From Variovorax sp. (GTDB taxonomy: Bacteria; Pseudomonadota; Gammaproteobacteria; Burkholderiales; Burkholderiaceae_C): 32,748 nt of DNA. Positions 19,446-28,144 of this stretch are shown here, piece after piece. The stretch lies in contig JAQGMP010000318.1 of assembly GCA_028292285.1 (NCBI GenBank), positions 1 to 32,748 of the forward strand, in the 5' to 3' direction. The notes under the pieces were generated by a model. That model was not told where the DNA came from and ran no database searches. It saw only the letters and a program-made list of their open reading frames with translations. How positions within the stretch are numbered: the stretch's first letter is position 1; each line of letters begins with the position of its first letter. Made by a program: the position numbers and the translations under genes.

Positions 19446-21357
19446 GCTCTTCGCCCATGCCCTGGTGATGAGGGTGAGCGGTCTGTTGCTTCTCTCTCGA
19501 TGACAACATCCTTTTCGCGCTCATGAAGCTGCCGGCGATGCCTTCACGGAACGCGAGAACTACGACGAAGAAGACCAGGCCCTGAGTGACCGTGACCCAA
19601 TCCCGTAATTCAGCCATGTAGGTCTCCATGCCGATCAGCGTCAACGCCCCAAGGACAGGTCCGATGATCGTCCCAAGACCTCCGACGAGAGCCATCAATA
19701 TGAACTCGCCGGAGGTTTGCCATGTGACGTCCGTGAGCGTTGCGATTTGCACTGCGATCGCCTTGGTGGCGCCTGCAAGGCCGGTTACGCCAGCAGAAAA
19801 CACGAAGACTGCAAGCTTGTATCGATTCACGTTGTAGCCCAACGAAATTGCGCGCGGTTCACTGTCACGAATCGCCGCGATGATGCGACCGTAGGGCGAA
19901 TGAACAAGCCTGGCGATCATCAATATGCAGGCCACGCAGATTGCAAGAACGAAGAAATAGGCGGAAACGTCCCCCTTGAGATTCCAAATTCCGAACGCCA
20001 CGCCGCGGGGGATATTCTGTATTCCGTCCTCGCCGTTCGTGAACGGAGCCTGGACACAAAAAAAGTAAACCATCTGTGCAAGGGCGAGTGTCGACATCGC
20101 GAAATAGATGCCTTGAAGTCGGATGGCAATAACTCCCACGATGCTTCCCGCTATCACCGAGGCGGCTGTTGCGACCAGGATGGCCCATTCAGGAGCCATC
20201 CCATACTTGGTCGCAAGGTATCCGGAGACATAAGCGGAGAGGCCAAAGAACATGGCGTGTCCGAACGAGAGCATGCCCATGAAGCCGAGCAACAGGTTAA
20301 CGGCGCTTGCCGCAACGGCGAAGCAAAGCACCTTCACGAGAAACACGGGGTAGACGAAGAACGGCGCCAGCAGGAGGGCTATGACCGACGCGGCCAGCAG
20401 CACCCAACTTCCGGCCGTACGGCGGCTCGCAGTCGTGGATACCTGGCCAATCAGTGCGCCAGAAAATTTCTGCGTGAGCACGCCCTTGCCGAACAAACCC
20501 GCAGGTTTGAAAAGAAGGACTGCCGCCATGATGATGAACACCACGGTGTCGGCCAAGGGCGCGTAGAAGACTTTGACGAGTCCTTCCGACAGGCCCAGCA
20601 TGTAGCCGGTCAAAATGGCGCCCTTGATCGATCCCATACCGCCGATGACGACGACTGCGAAGATGACCACGATCAGATTGGACCCCATCGTGGGGCTCAC
20701 GTTGTAGATGGGCGCAGCAAAAACGCCAGCCAGTCCAGCCAGACCGACCCCGAATCCATATACGAGCGTCACCATCAGGGGCACGTTGATACCAAATCCC
20801 CGAACTAGGTCCGGCCGCTCGACGGCGGCCCGGAGGTAGGCCCCTAGCTTGGTCTTTTCGATCGAGTACCAAGTGCCGAAGCAAACGATGAAGGATGCAA
20901 GCAGGGCCCACAACCGGTAGTAAGGCATGTAGCCCAATCCAGTGCGAAAGCCGCCCGGCAGCGGGTTGTCGTAGGGCAAGCCCGCGGCACCAAAGCCTTT
21001 TCGGTAGAGGCCTTCAACGATCAGCGTGACGCCGAAAGTCAACAACAAGCCGTAAGTGTGATCCAGATGATAGATGCGACGCACAAAGAGGCGCTCCATC
21101 AACATGCCGCTCGCGCCCACGGCCAGCGGTGCGAGCACGATGGCGAACCAGTAGTTGATGCCCAGCCACTGGAGCAGCATCCAGGCGGTGAAAGCTCCCA
21201 TCATGTATTGCGCGCCGTGCGTAAAGTTCACGACGTTCAACAAGCCAAAGATGATGGCGAGTCCGAGGCTGAGCATTGCGTAGAAGGAGCCATTTATCAG
21301 GCCAAGCAATACTTGCCCGACCAGGGCTTGGGGCGAAATACCCAAAACTTCAAACAT
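19435..21357 (-). CDS. Branched-chain amino acid-type ABC permease, LivH-LivM fusion
   Basis: N-half 'LINGSFYAMLSLGLAIIFGLLNVVNFTHGAQYMMGAF' (LivH), C-half 'FAVAASAVNLLLGFMGMLSFGHAMFFGLSAYVSGYLATKYG' (LivM) in one 640-aa ORF. Confidence 0.95.
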   Translation of the reverse strand: MFEVLGISPQALVGQVLLGLINGSFYAMLSLGLAIIFGLLNVVNFTHGAQYMMGAFTAWMLLQWLGINYWFAIVLAPLAVGASGMLMERLFVRRIYHLDHTYGLLLTFGVTLIVEGLYRKGFGAAGLPYDNPLPGGFRTGLGYMPYYRLWALLASFIVCFGTWYSIEKTKLGAYLRAAVERPDLVRGFGINVPLMVTLVYGFGVGLAGLAGVFAAPIYNVSPTMGSNLIVVIFAVVVIGGMGSIKGAILTGYMLGLSEGLVKVFYAPLADTVVFIIMAAVLLFKPAGLFGKGVLTQKFSGALIGQVSTTASRRTAGSWVLLAASVIALLLAPFFVYPVFLVKVLCFAVAASAVNLLLGFMGMLSFGHAMFFGLSAYVSGYLATKYGMAPEWAILVATAASVIAGSIVGVIAIRLQGIYFAMSTLALAQMVYFFCVQAPFTNGEDGIQNIPRGVAFGIWNLKGDVSAYFFVLAICVACILMIARLVHSPYGRIIAAIRDSEPRAISLGYNVNRYKLAVFVFSAGVTGLAGATKAIAVQIATLTDVTWQTSGEFILMALVGGLGTIIGPVLGALTLIGMETYMAELRDWVTVTQGLVFFVVVLAFREGIAGSFMSAKRMLSSREKQQTAHPHHQGMGEEHGA

Positions 21358-21359
21358 CT

Positions 21360-22148
21360 TCAGATTCCCAGATGTGCCTGAACACGAGAGGTGCCACCGA
21401 TCATCTCTTCACAAGTCAGCTCGTCGACGATCCGGCCGGTCTCCATGACGTAATGCCTGTCGGCGAGCTCACACGCAAATCGCAGGTTCTGCTCCACGAG
21501 CAGAATCGTGTAACCCCTTTCTTTGAGCGCATGGATTGTTTTGCCAATGAGCTTGACGATCACAGGCGCCAGTCCTTCGCTGGGCTCGTCCAGCAAGAGC
21601 AACTTGGCGCCCGTGCGAAGGATTCGCCCGATGGCCAACATTTGCTGTTCGCCGCCGGACAACTTGGTTCCTTGGCTAGCGCGACGCTCGTAAAGATTAG
21701 GGAACAGCTGGTACACCTCGTCCAGGGTCAAACCGCCCTGGCTGATCAGAGGGGGCAACGTCAGGTTCTCTAGAACGCTTAGCTGCGAAAAAATCCCGCG
21801 CTCCTCAGGACAGTAGGCCATGCCGAGCCGAGCAATCTGTTCCGGCAGGAAATTCGCGACCTGTGTACCCATGAAGTCGATCCAACCGGACTTCTCTTCG
21901 ATAAAGCCCATGAGACATTTCAGCGTCGTCGACTTTCCTGCGCCGTTGCGTCCGAGCAGTGTCACGATCTCCCCTTCCTGAAGATTGAAGCTGACTTCGT
22001 CAAGCACCCGGTTGCCCATGTAGCCCGCGCGAAGCTTCCGCACTTCAAGCACTGTCTTTCCCGTTTGAGATTCAGTGGCCAATGTAGGCTTCCAGTACGC
22101 GAGAGTCTTCGGCGACCATGTCGTAAGAACCCTCTGCGAGCACTTCAC
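21360..22148 (-). CDS. livF: Branched-chain amino acid-type ABC ATP-binding protein (LivF)
   Basis: 'GRNGAGKSTTLKCLMGFIEEKSGWIDFMG', 'KLSGGEQQMLAIGRIL', 'LLLLDEPSEGLAPVIV'; start may be internal (TTG near 22082) because the ORF overlaps livG. Confidence 0.93.
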   Translation of the reverse strand: MKCSQRVLTTWSPKTLAYWKPTLATESQTGKTVLEVRKLRAGYMGNRVLDEVSFNLQEGEIVTLLGRNGAGKSTTLKCLMGFIEEKSGWIDFMGTQVANFLPEQIARLGMAYCPEERGIFSQLSVLENLTLPPLISQGGLTLDEVYQLFPNLYERRASQGTKLSGGEQQMLAIGRILRTGAKLLLLDEPSEGLAPVIVKLIGKTIHALKERGYTILLVEQNLRFACELADRHYVMETGRIVDELTCEEMIGGTSRVQAHLGI

Positions 22149-22836
22149 CGCGACACAGGACTGTCACAACGTCGGAGAGCTTTTGCACGACCTTGAGGTT
22201 ATGCTCGACCATGACGATGGTGTTTCTGTCTGCCTGTTCCGCGATAAGGTCCGTGACACGTGCAACATCCTCAATGCCCAGACCCGCCATGGGCTCATCA
22301 AGCAGCGCCAATTCCGGCTCAAGCGCAAACGTGGTTGCGAGCTCGAGCGCACGCTTGCGGCCATAGGGAAGTTTGCCAGCAGCTACGTTTGCATACTCGC
22401 TCAGGCCAAACCTGCTGAGGAGCCCGTGGACGCGATCATCCAGTTCACTGAGGCATGCTGTTGAGCGCCAAAACACTTTTTGGAATCCAGATATTCGCTG
22501 GAGGGGGATGCACAGGTTCTGCGAGGCCGTCAGATGCGGAAAGACGGCGGAGATCTGGAATGACCGCACGACACCGTCGCGCGCCAGTTGCGCTGGCGGA
22601 GTGTGGGTGACTTCCAGCGCCTTGTAGAAGATGCTTCCCGAGTCGGCGTCCAGAAATCGAGTCAGCAGGTTGAATAAAGTGCTCTTGCCTGCGCCATTCG
22701 GCCCGATGACCGAATGGACAGTGTTGCGCCGCACCGTCAAATCAACATTGTTGACGGCCGTGAAGCCCGAGAAACTTCGGCTCAAGCCCGTAGCCGAAAG
22801 AATGATGTCTTGGGAGACGCTGCTGGCCGCAGTCAT
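22072..22836 (-). CDS. livG: Branched-chain amino acid-type ABC ATP-binding protein (LivG)
   Basis: 'GPNGAGKSTLFNLLTRFLDADSGSIFY', 'LPYGRKRALELATTFALEPELALLDEPMAGLG'. Confidence 0.94.
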   Translation of the reverse strand: MTAASSVSQDIILSATGLSRSFSGFTAVNNVDLTVRRNTVHSVIGPNGAGKSTLFNLLTRFLDADSGSIFYKALEVTHTPPAQLARDGVVRSFQISAVFPHLTASQNLCIPLQRISGFQKVFWRSTACLSELDDRVHGLLSRFGLSEYANVAAGKLPYGRKRALELATTFALEPELALLDEPMAGLGIEDVARVTDLIAEQADRNTIVMVEHNLKVVQKLSDVVTVLCRGEVLAEGSYDMVAEDSRVLEAYIGH

Positions 22837-24065
22837 TTGGTTTTAGCTGCAGCCTTGTCGACAAGGGGGCAGTCGCTCGCGCTCAGCGCGGACAACGCAT
22901 CGCTGGCCGGGATCACGGTGTTCACCTTGTAGTAATCCCAAGGGTATTTTGAGTCGGCCTTCGACTTGACGGTTACAAGCAGGAAGTCGTGACTGAGCTT
23001 GCCGTCCGGACGCAACATGCCATTCTTTTGATACATGTCATTGACAGGCGTGCTACGCATCTTCGCGTCTACAGCATCCGTTGCATCCGTTTTCGTCGCG
23101 ACGACGGCCTTGAGATAGTGGCTCGCTGCGGAGTACATGGCTGCCTGCGTCGCCGTTGGCATGGCCTTGAAGCGCTCAAAGAACCTGCGTCCGAATGCGC
23201 GAGACTGTTCGTTCAGGTCCCAATACCAGGCGGTGGTGGCCGAGAGCCCTTCGATGACGTCGAGGCCTGCAGCGTGGACGTCGGAAATTTCAAGGATGGT
23301 GGCGACGGGCTTCTGCTTGCCGCCCTGCATCCCGAATTCCTTCCACTGCTTCATCGAGTTGACCAGCTGCGCCCCACCATTGGCGAACATCACGGCTTTC
23401 GCATCGGAACTTTGCGCCTGAAGCAGGAAAGAACTGTAGTCGGTAGTGGCCATAGGGTGATAGGTCTCGCCAACGCTCCGGCCTCCGTTCGCAGCCAAAA
23501 TCTCCTTGGCGACTTGAACGGCGTTCTTTCCAAATGCAAAATCCGCGGCAACGAAATACCATGTGTCCGCACCGCTCTTTAGCAGCGATCTGACCGGGCC
23601 CGATACCAGCGCATAGGAGTCATGAAGCCAGGAATAACCAGTCCTCACGCACTGCTTTCCAGTCAGTTCCGTGGTGCCAATCGCACCGTACATCCCGATC
23701 TTGTTTTTCTCCTTGATAACCGTCTGAATTGCCAGTGCTACGGCAGAGTTGCTAACATCCATGATTGCATCGACTTTGTCCACATCGAACCAGCGCCTGG
23801 CGATCGTGACCCCTAGGTCTGCCTTGTTCTGATGGTCGGCAACCAGGACTTCAACCTTGATGCCTCCAAGTTGACCCTTCATGTCCTCAACAGCCATTTG
23901 GACCGCCAAGACCGAGCCGGGACCGCTCAAAGCCGAATACGGACCCGACTGGTCATTGATGACACCCAGCCGAACGACGTCGTCGGAGATCTGGGCAACA
24001 CAAGGCAAGGTGATTGAAGCCAGTGCGCAGAGAATCAAGTCTTTGATCGCATAACCGGTTTTCAT
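22833..24065 (-). CDS. Branched-chain amino acid-type ABC substrate-binding protein
   Basis: 'VVRLGVINDQSGPYSALSGPGSVLAVQMAVEDMKGQLGGIKVEVLVADHQNKADLGVTIARRWFDVDKVDAIMDVSNSAVALA' peripla_BP_6 type. Confidence 0.95.
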   Translation of the reverse strand: MKTGYAIKDLILCALASITLPCVAQISDDVVRLGVINDQSGPYSALSGPGSVLAVQMAVEDMKGQLGGIKVEVLVADHQNKADLGVTIARRWFDVDKVDAIMDVSNSAVALAIQTVIKEKNKIGMYGAIGTTELTGKQCVRTGYSWLHDSYALVSGPVRSLLKSGADTWYFVAADFAFGKNAVQVAKEILAANGGRSVGETYHPMATTDYSSFLLQAQSSDAKAVMFANGGAQLVNSMKQWKEFGMQGGKQKPVATILEISDVHAAGLDVIEGLSATTAWYWDLNEQSRAFGRRFFERFKAMPTATQAAMYSAASHYLKAVVATKTDATDAVDAKMRSTPVNDMYQKNGMLRPDGKLSHDFLLVTVKSKADSKYPWDYYKVNTVIPASDALSALSASDCPLVDKAAAKTK

Positions 24066-24805
24066 GAGACGTCCTTAGTGGAATTGAAGGAGGGGCCGCC
24101 GAGGTCGATCGGTATGGGCCTTGATCTTTGCAGGGCGGCCCTTGCAACCACAGGCGTCACGCTCTTGTGCAGGTCCGCCTCCGCAGCCAGGGCACGGGCT
24201 ACTCGCTCCGGCCCCGCCTTTTCGGGGGAGCCGCAATCAAAGGGCGGCTGCGGGTCGTACTCGAGACCTAGCTGAATCAACTTTGCGATCTCTTCCCCGC
24301 CCAGTTCTGCCGCCAACGTGAGGCCGAAATCAATGCCGGAAGTAACGCCGGCGCCTGACAAACGATTTCGATCGCGAACGACCCGCTCCCGGACCGGCTC
24401 TGCGCCGAACTGCGGGAGATAGTGCAACCACTTCCAGTTGCACGCCGACCTGTAGCCATCGATCAACCCTGCTGCGCCCAACAGCAAGGAGCCGTTGCAT
24501 ACCGACGTCACATAACGCGCCGCCGCTGCCTGTTGCCTCAGGAAGTCGATGGTCAATGCATCGGTCATCTGCTCGATCACACCAAAACCACCCGGGGCGC
24601 AAACCACGTCGAGTTGCGGGCAGTCCGCATAGGTCACCGTGGGGTTGATGGAAAAGCCGACATCGGTCATGACCGGCTCAAGCGACTTCCATACCAGGTG
24701 CACTTTCGCTCCCGGGACACGGCTGAGAACTTGGGCGGGTCCGGTCAAGTCGAGTTGTGTTACCCCCGGGAAGAGCAGAAATCCGACGTGGATGGTTGTG
24801 TTCAT
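24062..24805 (-). CDS. DJ-1/PfpI family protein, isonitrile-hydratase-like (paralogue 2)
   Basis: 'IHVGFLLFPGVTQLDLTGPAQVLSRVPGAKVHLVWKSLEPVMTDVGFSINPTVTYADCPQLDVVCAPGGFG...YVTSVCNGSLLLGAAGLIDGYRSACNW'; ATG at 24805. Confidence 0.9.
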   Translation of the reverse strand: MNTTIHVGFLLFPGVTQLDLTGPAQVLSRVPGAKVHLVWKSLEPVMTDVGFSINPTVTYADCPQLDVVCAPGGFGVIEQMTDALTIDFLRQQAAAARYVTSVCNGSLLLGAAGLIDGYRSACNWKWLHYLPQFGAEPVRERVVRDRNRLSGAGVTSGIDFGLTLAAELGGEEIAKLIQLGLEYDPQPPFDCGSPEKAGPERVARALAAEADLHKSVTPVVARAALQRSRPIPIDLGGPSFNSTKDVS

Positions 24806-24843
24806 AGGCAAAGGCGCGGTCAAGAGAAATAAGCAACAGGTCG

Positions 24844-24898
24844 ATTCTCGACAGCAGCGCGCATGGCGTAAATGACAGACTTAGGTCAATATCGGCCA
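24844..24898 (-). promoter_or_regulatory. Shared regulon promoter, copy A (upstream of the inh2-liv-dauA-inh1 operon)
   Basis: On minus strand: TGGCCGATA (24890-24898) and TGTCATTTA (24869-24877) 21 bp apart; -35 TTTACG (24867-24872), 17-bp spacer, -10 GAGAAT (24844-24849). Confidence 0.75.
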
Positions 24899-24932
24899 AA
24901 TGCCTCCCGCATTGACGATCGACGTGGCGGGA

Positions 24933-26585
24933 TCAGGGAACTGTGCACGCGTAATTGGTCGCGAGCGCGGCGGCTGCGGGGTCGTTGACCGGGCCGATAT
25001 ACCGCGGGTATTGCGGATAACGGCAAAGCGGGCGAGCGGCCTGGACGACACCGCTGGCCACCCGTGTCGCAGAGAGCGTTTCCGGCGCCGTCCCCTTGAC
25101 CGCCCAGGTATCCAGTGCGCTGAGCAGGTCGGTCTGGTCGGCGCCGGGGCCACCTTCACAGTGACCCACGCCCGGCGCTACGTAGTAGCGTACGAACTCG
25201 TCGGTGGCTGCCTGGCCTCCCACCGCATTGGTCATGGCTTGATAGTAGGCGGTCGTTGCCTTGGGACTGAGGGACGGGTCACTTCCACCGTGCCAAAGGA
25301 TGAGCTTGGCGTTGGCCTTCTTAAATGGACGCAGATCGGTGTTCGTCGCGTCGTTGAGTGCCGCCATGCTGTAGAGGGAACTCAGATTCGACTCAAAAGC
25401 GTAAGTGAGCGAATCTTGCGCCGGGTCGCGTGCCAGGTAGTTCTTCACGGTGGTGTCTTGGAACAGGTAATGGAGTGCGTTCAGCACGTTACCGTTGCCG
25501 GTGACCCACGAACCCCAACCAGCCGCCGAGTCGTCTTCGTTGCCGTTCAGAGGCAGAGCAAAACTTGTGTAGGTCCCGTTCACGAACGAGGCAGGCGAGG
25601 TCCGAGAGATCACAACGGCTAACTGCGGATCCGACAGACAGGTGTCGCCGGTGTCCGCACCCCCCGCGCAACGCAAAGACGTGGCGTCGAACGTGCATGC
25701 CTGCGGGTTGGAGACAATCCCGTCGACGATGCCGTCTTGTGCGTCGCAGGTATCGCGCACTGCCTTAGACAGCAACGCAAGCTTTGCGGCAGTGATTTGA
25801 CCACCGGGTGCTGCCACCGCCTTCTCGTTTCGATTCCAGTGACCCATGAATCCCACCCAGTTATACCCGGGTGCGCGTGCAATGATGCCATCGAACAGGT
25901 TGGGATTGCGCTCGGCTGCCATCAAGGCTTCCCGCCCCGCGTTCGAACATCCCTCGAAATACGACTTGGTCGGCGACGAGCCGTAGGCGGCGGTCACCGC
26001 TTTGAGTGCGGTCGACATGACTGTCGGCACTGAAAGGCTGCCGAAGAGTTGGGCCGCGAAGGTGTCATTTAACGCAAAGCTGGCATCGAGGCCGCTGGCC
26101 TGGTGCCCCGAATCGCTCGCGACTGCTGCGTAACCTTGCATCAAAGCAGGCAGCACCAGATCCGGAATCGAGCCGTCGTAGCCACCACCGCCGCCGTAAT
26201 AGAGCTTTCCATTCCACGCGTCAGGCAAACGCATTTCAAAATTCAGGGACGGCGCGATGGTGCCGTTGACTTTGCAGTAAGTGGGCACATTCCCGCTCGG
26301 CGGGACGACGACGCCAGTCAATGTGGCACCCGCGAGCGTTTTTCCGGACAGTGACTCGCAGGCAACTTTGGCGGTGACCGCAGGTTGGGTCGCATCCGCC
26401 GGTTGAGAGGTTGCAGGTGGCGCTGCTGACTGCGGGTTCGTCACTGGCGTTGCCAAGGCGAACGGCACCGAATTGTTGCCTCCGCCACCGCATGCCGACA
26501 TTAGGATCGAACACGTCGTCGTCACGGCGAGTACCGGCCTATGCGCCATACGTGACTGCAACTTTATCAATGATGCGAGCTTCAT
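24933..26585 (-). CDS. Tannase/feruloyl esterase family lipoprotein
   Basis: Lipobox 'CSILMSACGGGG'; 'TYCKVNGTIAPSLNFEMRLPDAWNGKLYYGGGGGYDG', nucleophile motif 'YFEGCSNAGREALMAAERNPNLFDGIIARAPGYNW', 'GVGHCEGGPGAD'. Start assigned to ATG 26585 because the predicted -10 lies at 26663-26668. Confidence 0.9.
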   Translation of the reverse strand: MKLASLIKLQSRMAHRPVLAVTTTCSILMSACGGGGNNSVPFALATPVTNPQSAAPPATSQPADATQPAVTAKVACESLSGKTLAGATLTGVVVPPSGNVPTYCKVNGTIAPSLNFEMRLPDAWNGKLYYGGGGGYDGSIPDLVLPALMQGYAAVASDSGHQASGLDASFALNDTFAAQLFGSLSVPTVMSTALKAVTAAYGSSPTKSYFEGCSNAGREALMAAERNPNLFDGIIARAPGYNWVGFMGHWNRNEKAVAAPGGQITAAKLALLSKAVRDTCDAQDGIVDGIVSNPQACTFDATSLRCAGGADTGDTCLSDPQLAVVISRTSPASFVNGTYTSFALPLNGNEDDSAAGWGSWVTGNGNVLNALHYLFQDTTVKNYLARDPAQDSLTYAFESNLSSLYSMAALNDATNTDLRPFKKANAKLILWHGGSDPSLSPKATTAYYQAMTNAVGGQAATDEFVRYYVAPGVGHCEGGPGADQTDLLSALDTWAVKGTAPETLSATRVASGVVQAARPLCRYPQYPRYIGPVNDPAAAALATNYACTVP

Positions 26586-26662
26586 CTTGAGGTCTTTCGC
26601 GAGAGTTGAGCTGGTGAGGGTCGAGTGGGTAGCACTGCCGAGCGATGGCCTGAGTGAAGTCA

Positions 26663-26717
26663 ATTCTCGGCACCCGTCCGTTTGGCGTAAATGACAAAAC
26701 GCGGCTAATATCCGCCA
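26663..26717 (-). promoter_or_regulatory. Shared regulon promoter, copy B (tannase promoter / araC 5' boundary)
   Basis: On minus strand: TGGCGGATA (26709-26717) and TGTCATTTA (26688-26696) 21 bp apart; -35 TTTACG (26686-26691), 17-bp spacer, -10 GAGAAT (26663-26668). Confidence 0.75.
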
Positions 26718-27710
26718 ATGTCATCACCTCGAAACGTCGCCATATTGACCTTTGATCGTTGCCAAATCCTGGACGTCACAGGCCCCGCAATGGTGTTCGC
26801 TGCCGGCAACGACGCATTGGGCAAGACCTTCTATAAGGTGCATCTCTTGTCGGCTAGAGGCGGCATCGTTCAGAGCAGCAGCACGGTGTCATTCCTCACG
26901 GCGCCGACCAAAGACCTCCCGTCCGGGACGATCGATACCTTGTTGATTGCGGGCGGTGACGACGCCGGCCTGCGCGAGCTTTCGGCCAATGCGGCAGTCA
27001 AGAAATGGGCTGTGCGTGCCAGTGAGAAGGCGCGTCGGTTCGGATCCATCTGCACAGGATCGTTTGCATTGGCGCAGTTCGGACTTCTTGACGGCAAGCG
27101 TGTCGCAACGCACTGGTCGGCTTGCTCGGCGCTGGCCGAGATTTGCCCCGGGGCCCAAGTCGACGCCAATGCGTTGTTCGTCAATGACGGTCGGCTGTGG
27201 ACGTCGGCGGGGGTCACCACGGGCATCGACATGAGCCTTGCGATGGTGGCCTCGGACCTCGGCGACGCGGTTGCCAACATGATCGCCAAGCGACTTGTCC
27301 TGTACGCGCGACGGCCGGGTTATCAGTCTCAGTTCAGTCCTGTTTTGAGCGCGCAGAGCCATGCGGATGCACCGTTCTCAGAATTGATCGACTGGATTCG
27401 CGAGAACCTTTCGCAGCCGTTGGAAGTTCCAAGACTTGCGTCTCGAGTCTCGATGTCGGAACGCACCTTCCTCCGCAATTTCACCCGTCGCGTCGGTGAG
27501 ACACCGGCGCGTTTTGTCGAGACCTTGAGACTCGACCAAACCCGTGTTTTTCTCGCGGCTGGCATGTCGCTGAAAGAGATCGCCTCGAAGGTCGGTTATC
27601 TCACCGCCGCGCAATTATCGAAGGCATTCGATCGGCGCTTTGGCATGACGCCCTTGTTGTTTCGGGAATTGCACTGCAGTGGCACGCGAGCCGGCGTCGA
27701 CTCCGACTAG
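26718..27710 (+). CDS. GlxA-type AraC family regulator with N-terminal DJ-1/PfpI domain
   Basis: N-term 'VAILTFDRCQILDVTGPAMVFAAGND...SICTGSFALAQFGLLDGKRVATHW'; C-term AraC HTH 'LASRVSMSERTFLRNFTRRVGETPARFVETLRLDQTRVFLAAGMSLKEIASKVGYLTAAQLSKAFDRRFGMTP'. Confidence 0.95.
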   Translation: MSSPRNVAILTFDRCQILDVTGPAMVFAAGNDALGKTFYKVHLLSARGGIVQSSSTVSFLTAPTKDLPSGTIDTLLIAGGDDAGLRELSANAAVKKWAVRASEKARRFGSICTGSFALAQFGLLDGKRVATHWSACSALAEICPGAQVDANALFVNDGRLWTSAGVTTGIDMSLAMVASDLGDAVANMIAKRLVLYARRPGYQSQFSPVLSAQSHADAPFSELIDWIRENLSQPLEVPRLASRVSMSERTFLRNFTRRVGETPARFVETLRLDQTRVFLAAGMSLKEIASKVGYLTAAQLSKAFDRRFGMTPLLFRELHCSGTRAGVDSD

Positions 27711-28144
27711 TTCCTCGGCGAACGGTCGCAATAGGTGCCCCCGACGCAAGCCATAGGAACATAGAGTTCACCCTGTATGCGCCATTTGCGATTCGCGCAA
27801 ACCCATTGGGCCGCATAGCGCCCTCGTAGTTCGACGCTTCCGTCGGGTTCCGTCCATCGCCCTGTCCAGTCCCCTTCTTCGAAAGCAACACCCCACGCAG
27901 ACATGACCGAGACCGAGATCGGTGTCCGAACCCACAAGGTGTCGGGCCTTCTCGCAAATTGCGCCATGTAGAAACGGCGGTTGGCCTCGGCACCCAGCAG
28001 CTGAACAGAGGTCGAGCCTAAGACCAGGATGTCATCCATCCACACACTGGCGATGTCCTCGATTTCCTGGCGAACAATCGCCAAGTTCGACGACGCACGC
28101 GCTGCGCGAATCATGTGTTCGTCGGTCGCCCTTTCAGTACTCAC
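27707..28144 (-). CDS. SnoaL-like / NTF2-fold protein
   Basis: 'IVRQEIEDIASVWMDDILVLGSTSVQLLGAEANRRFYMAQFARRPDTLWVRTP...GRYAAQWVCANRKWRIQGELYV'; GTG start overlaps the upstream TGA (GTGA). Confidence 0.75.
   Translation of the reverse strand: MSTERATDEHMIRAARASSNLAIVRQEIEDIASVWMDDILVLGSTSVQLLGAEANRRFYMAQFARRPDTLWVRTPISVSVMSAWGVAFEEGDWTGRWTEPDGSVELRGRYAAQWVCANRKWRIQGELYVPMACVGGTYCDRSPRN

Noticed and set aside
19717-20808. 363-aa plus-strand ORF antisense to the LivHM fusion
   Set aside because: Charged low-complexity translation, no recognisable domain; shadow ORF.
26060-26075. TGTCATTTA half-site inside the tannase gene
   Set aside because: The partner half-site 21 bp away is absent and it lies mid-CDS; chance match.
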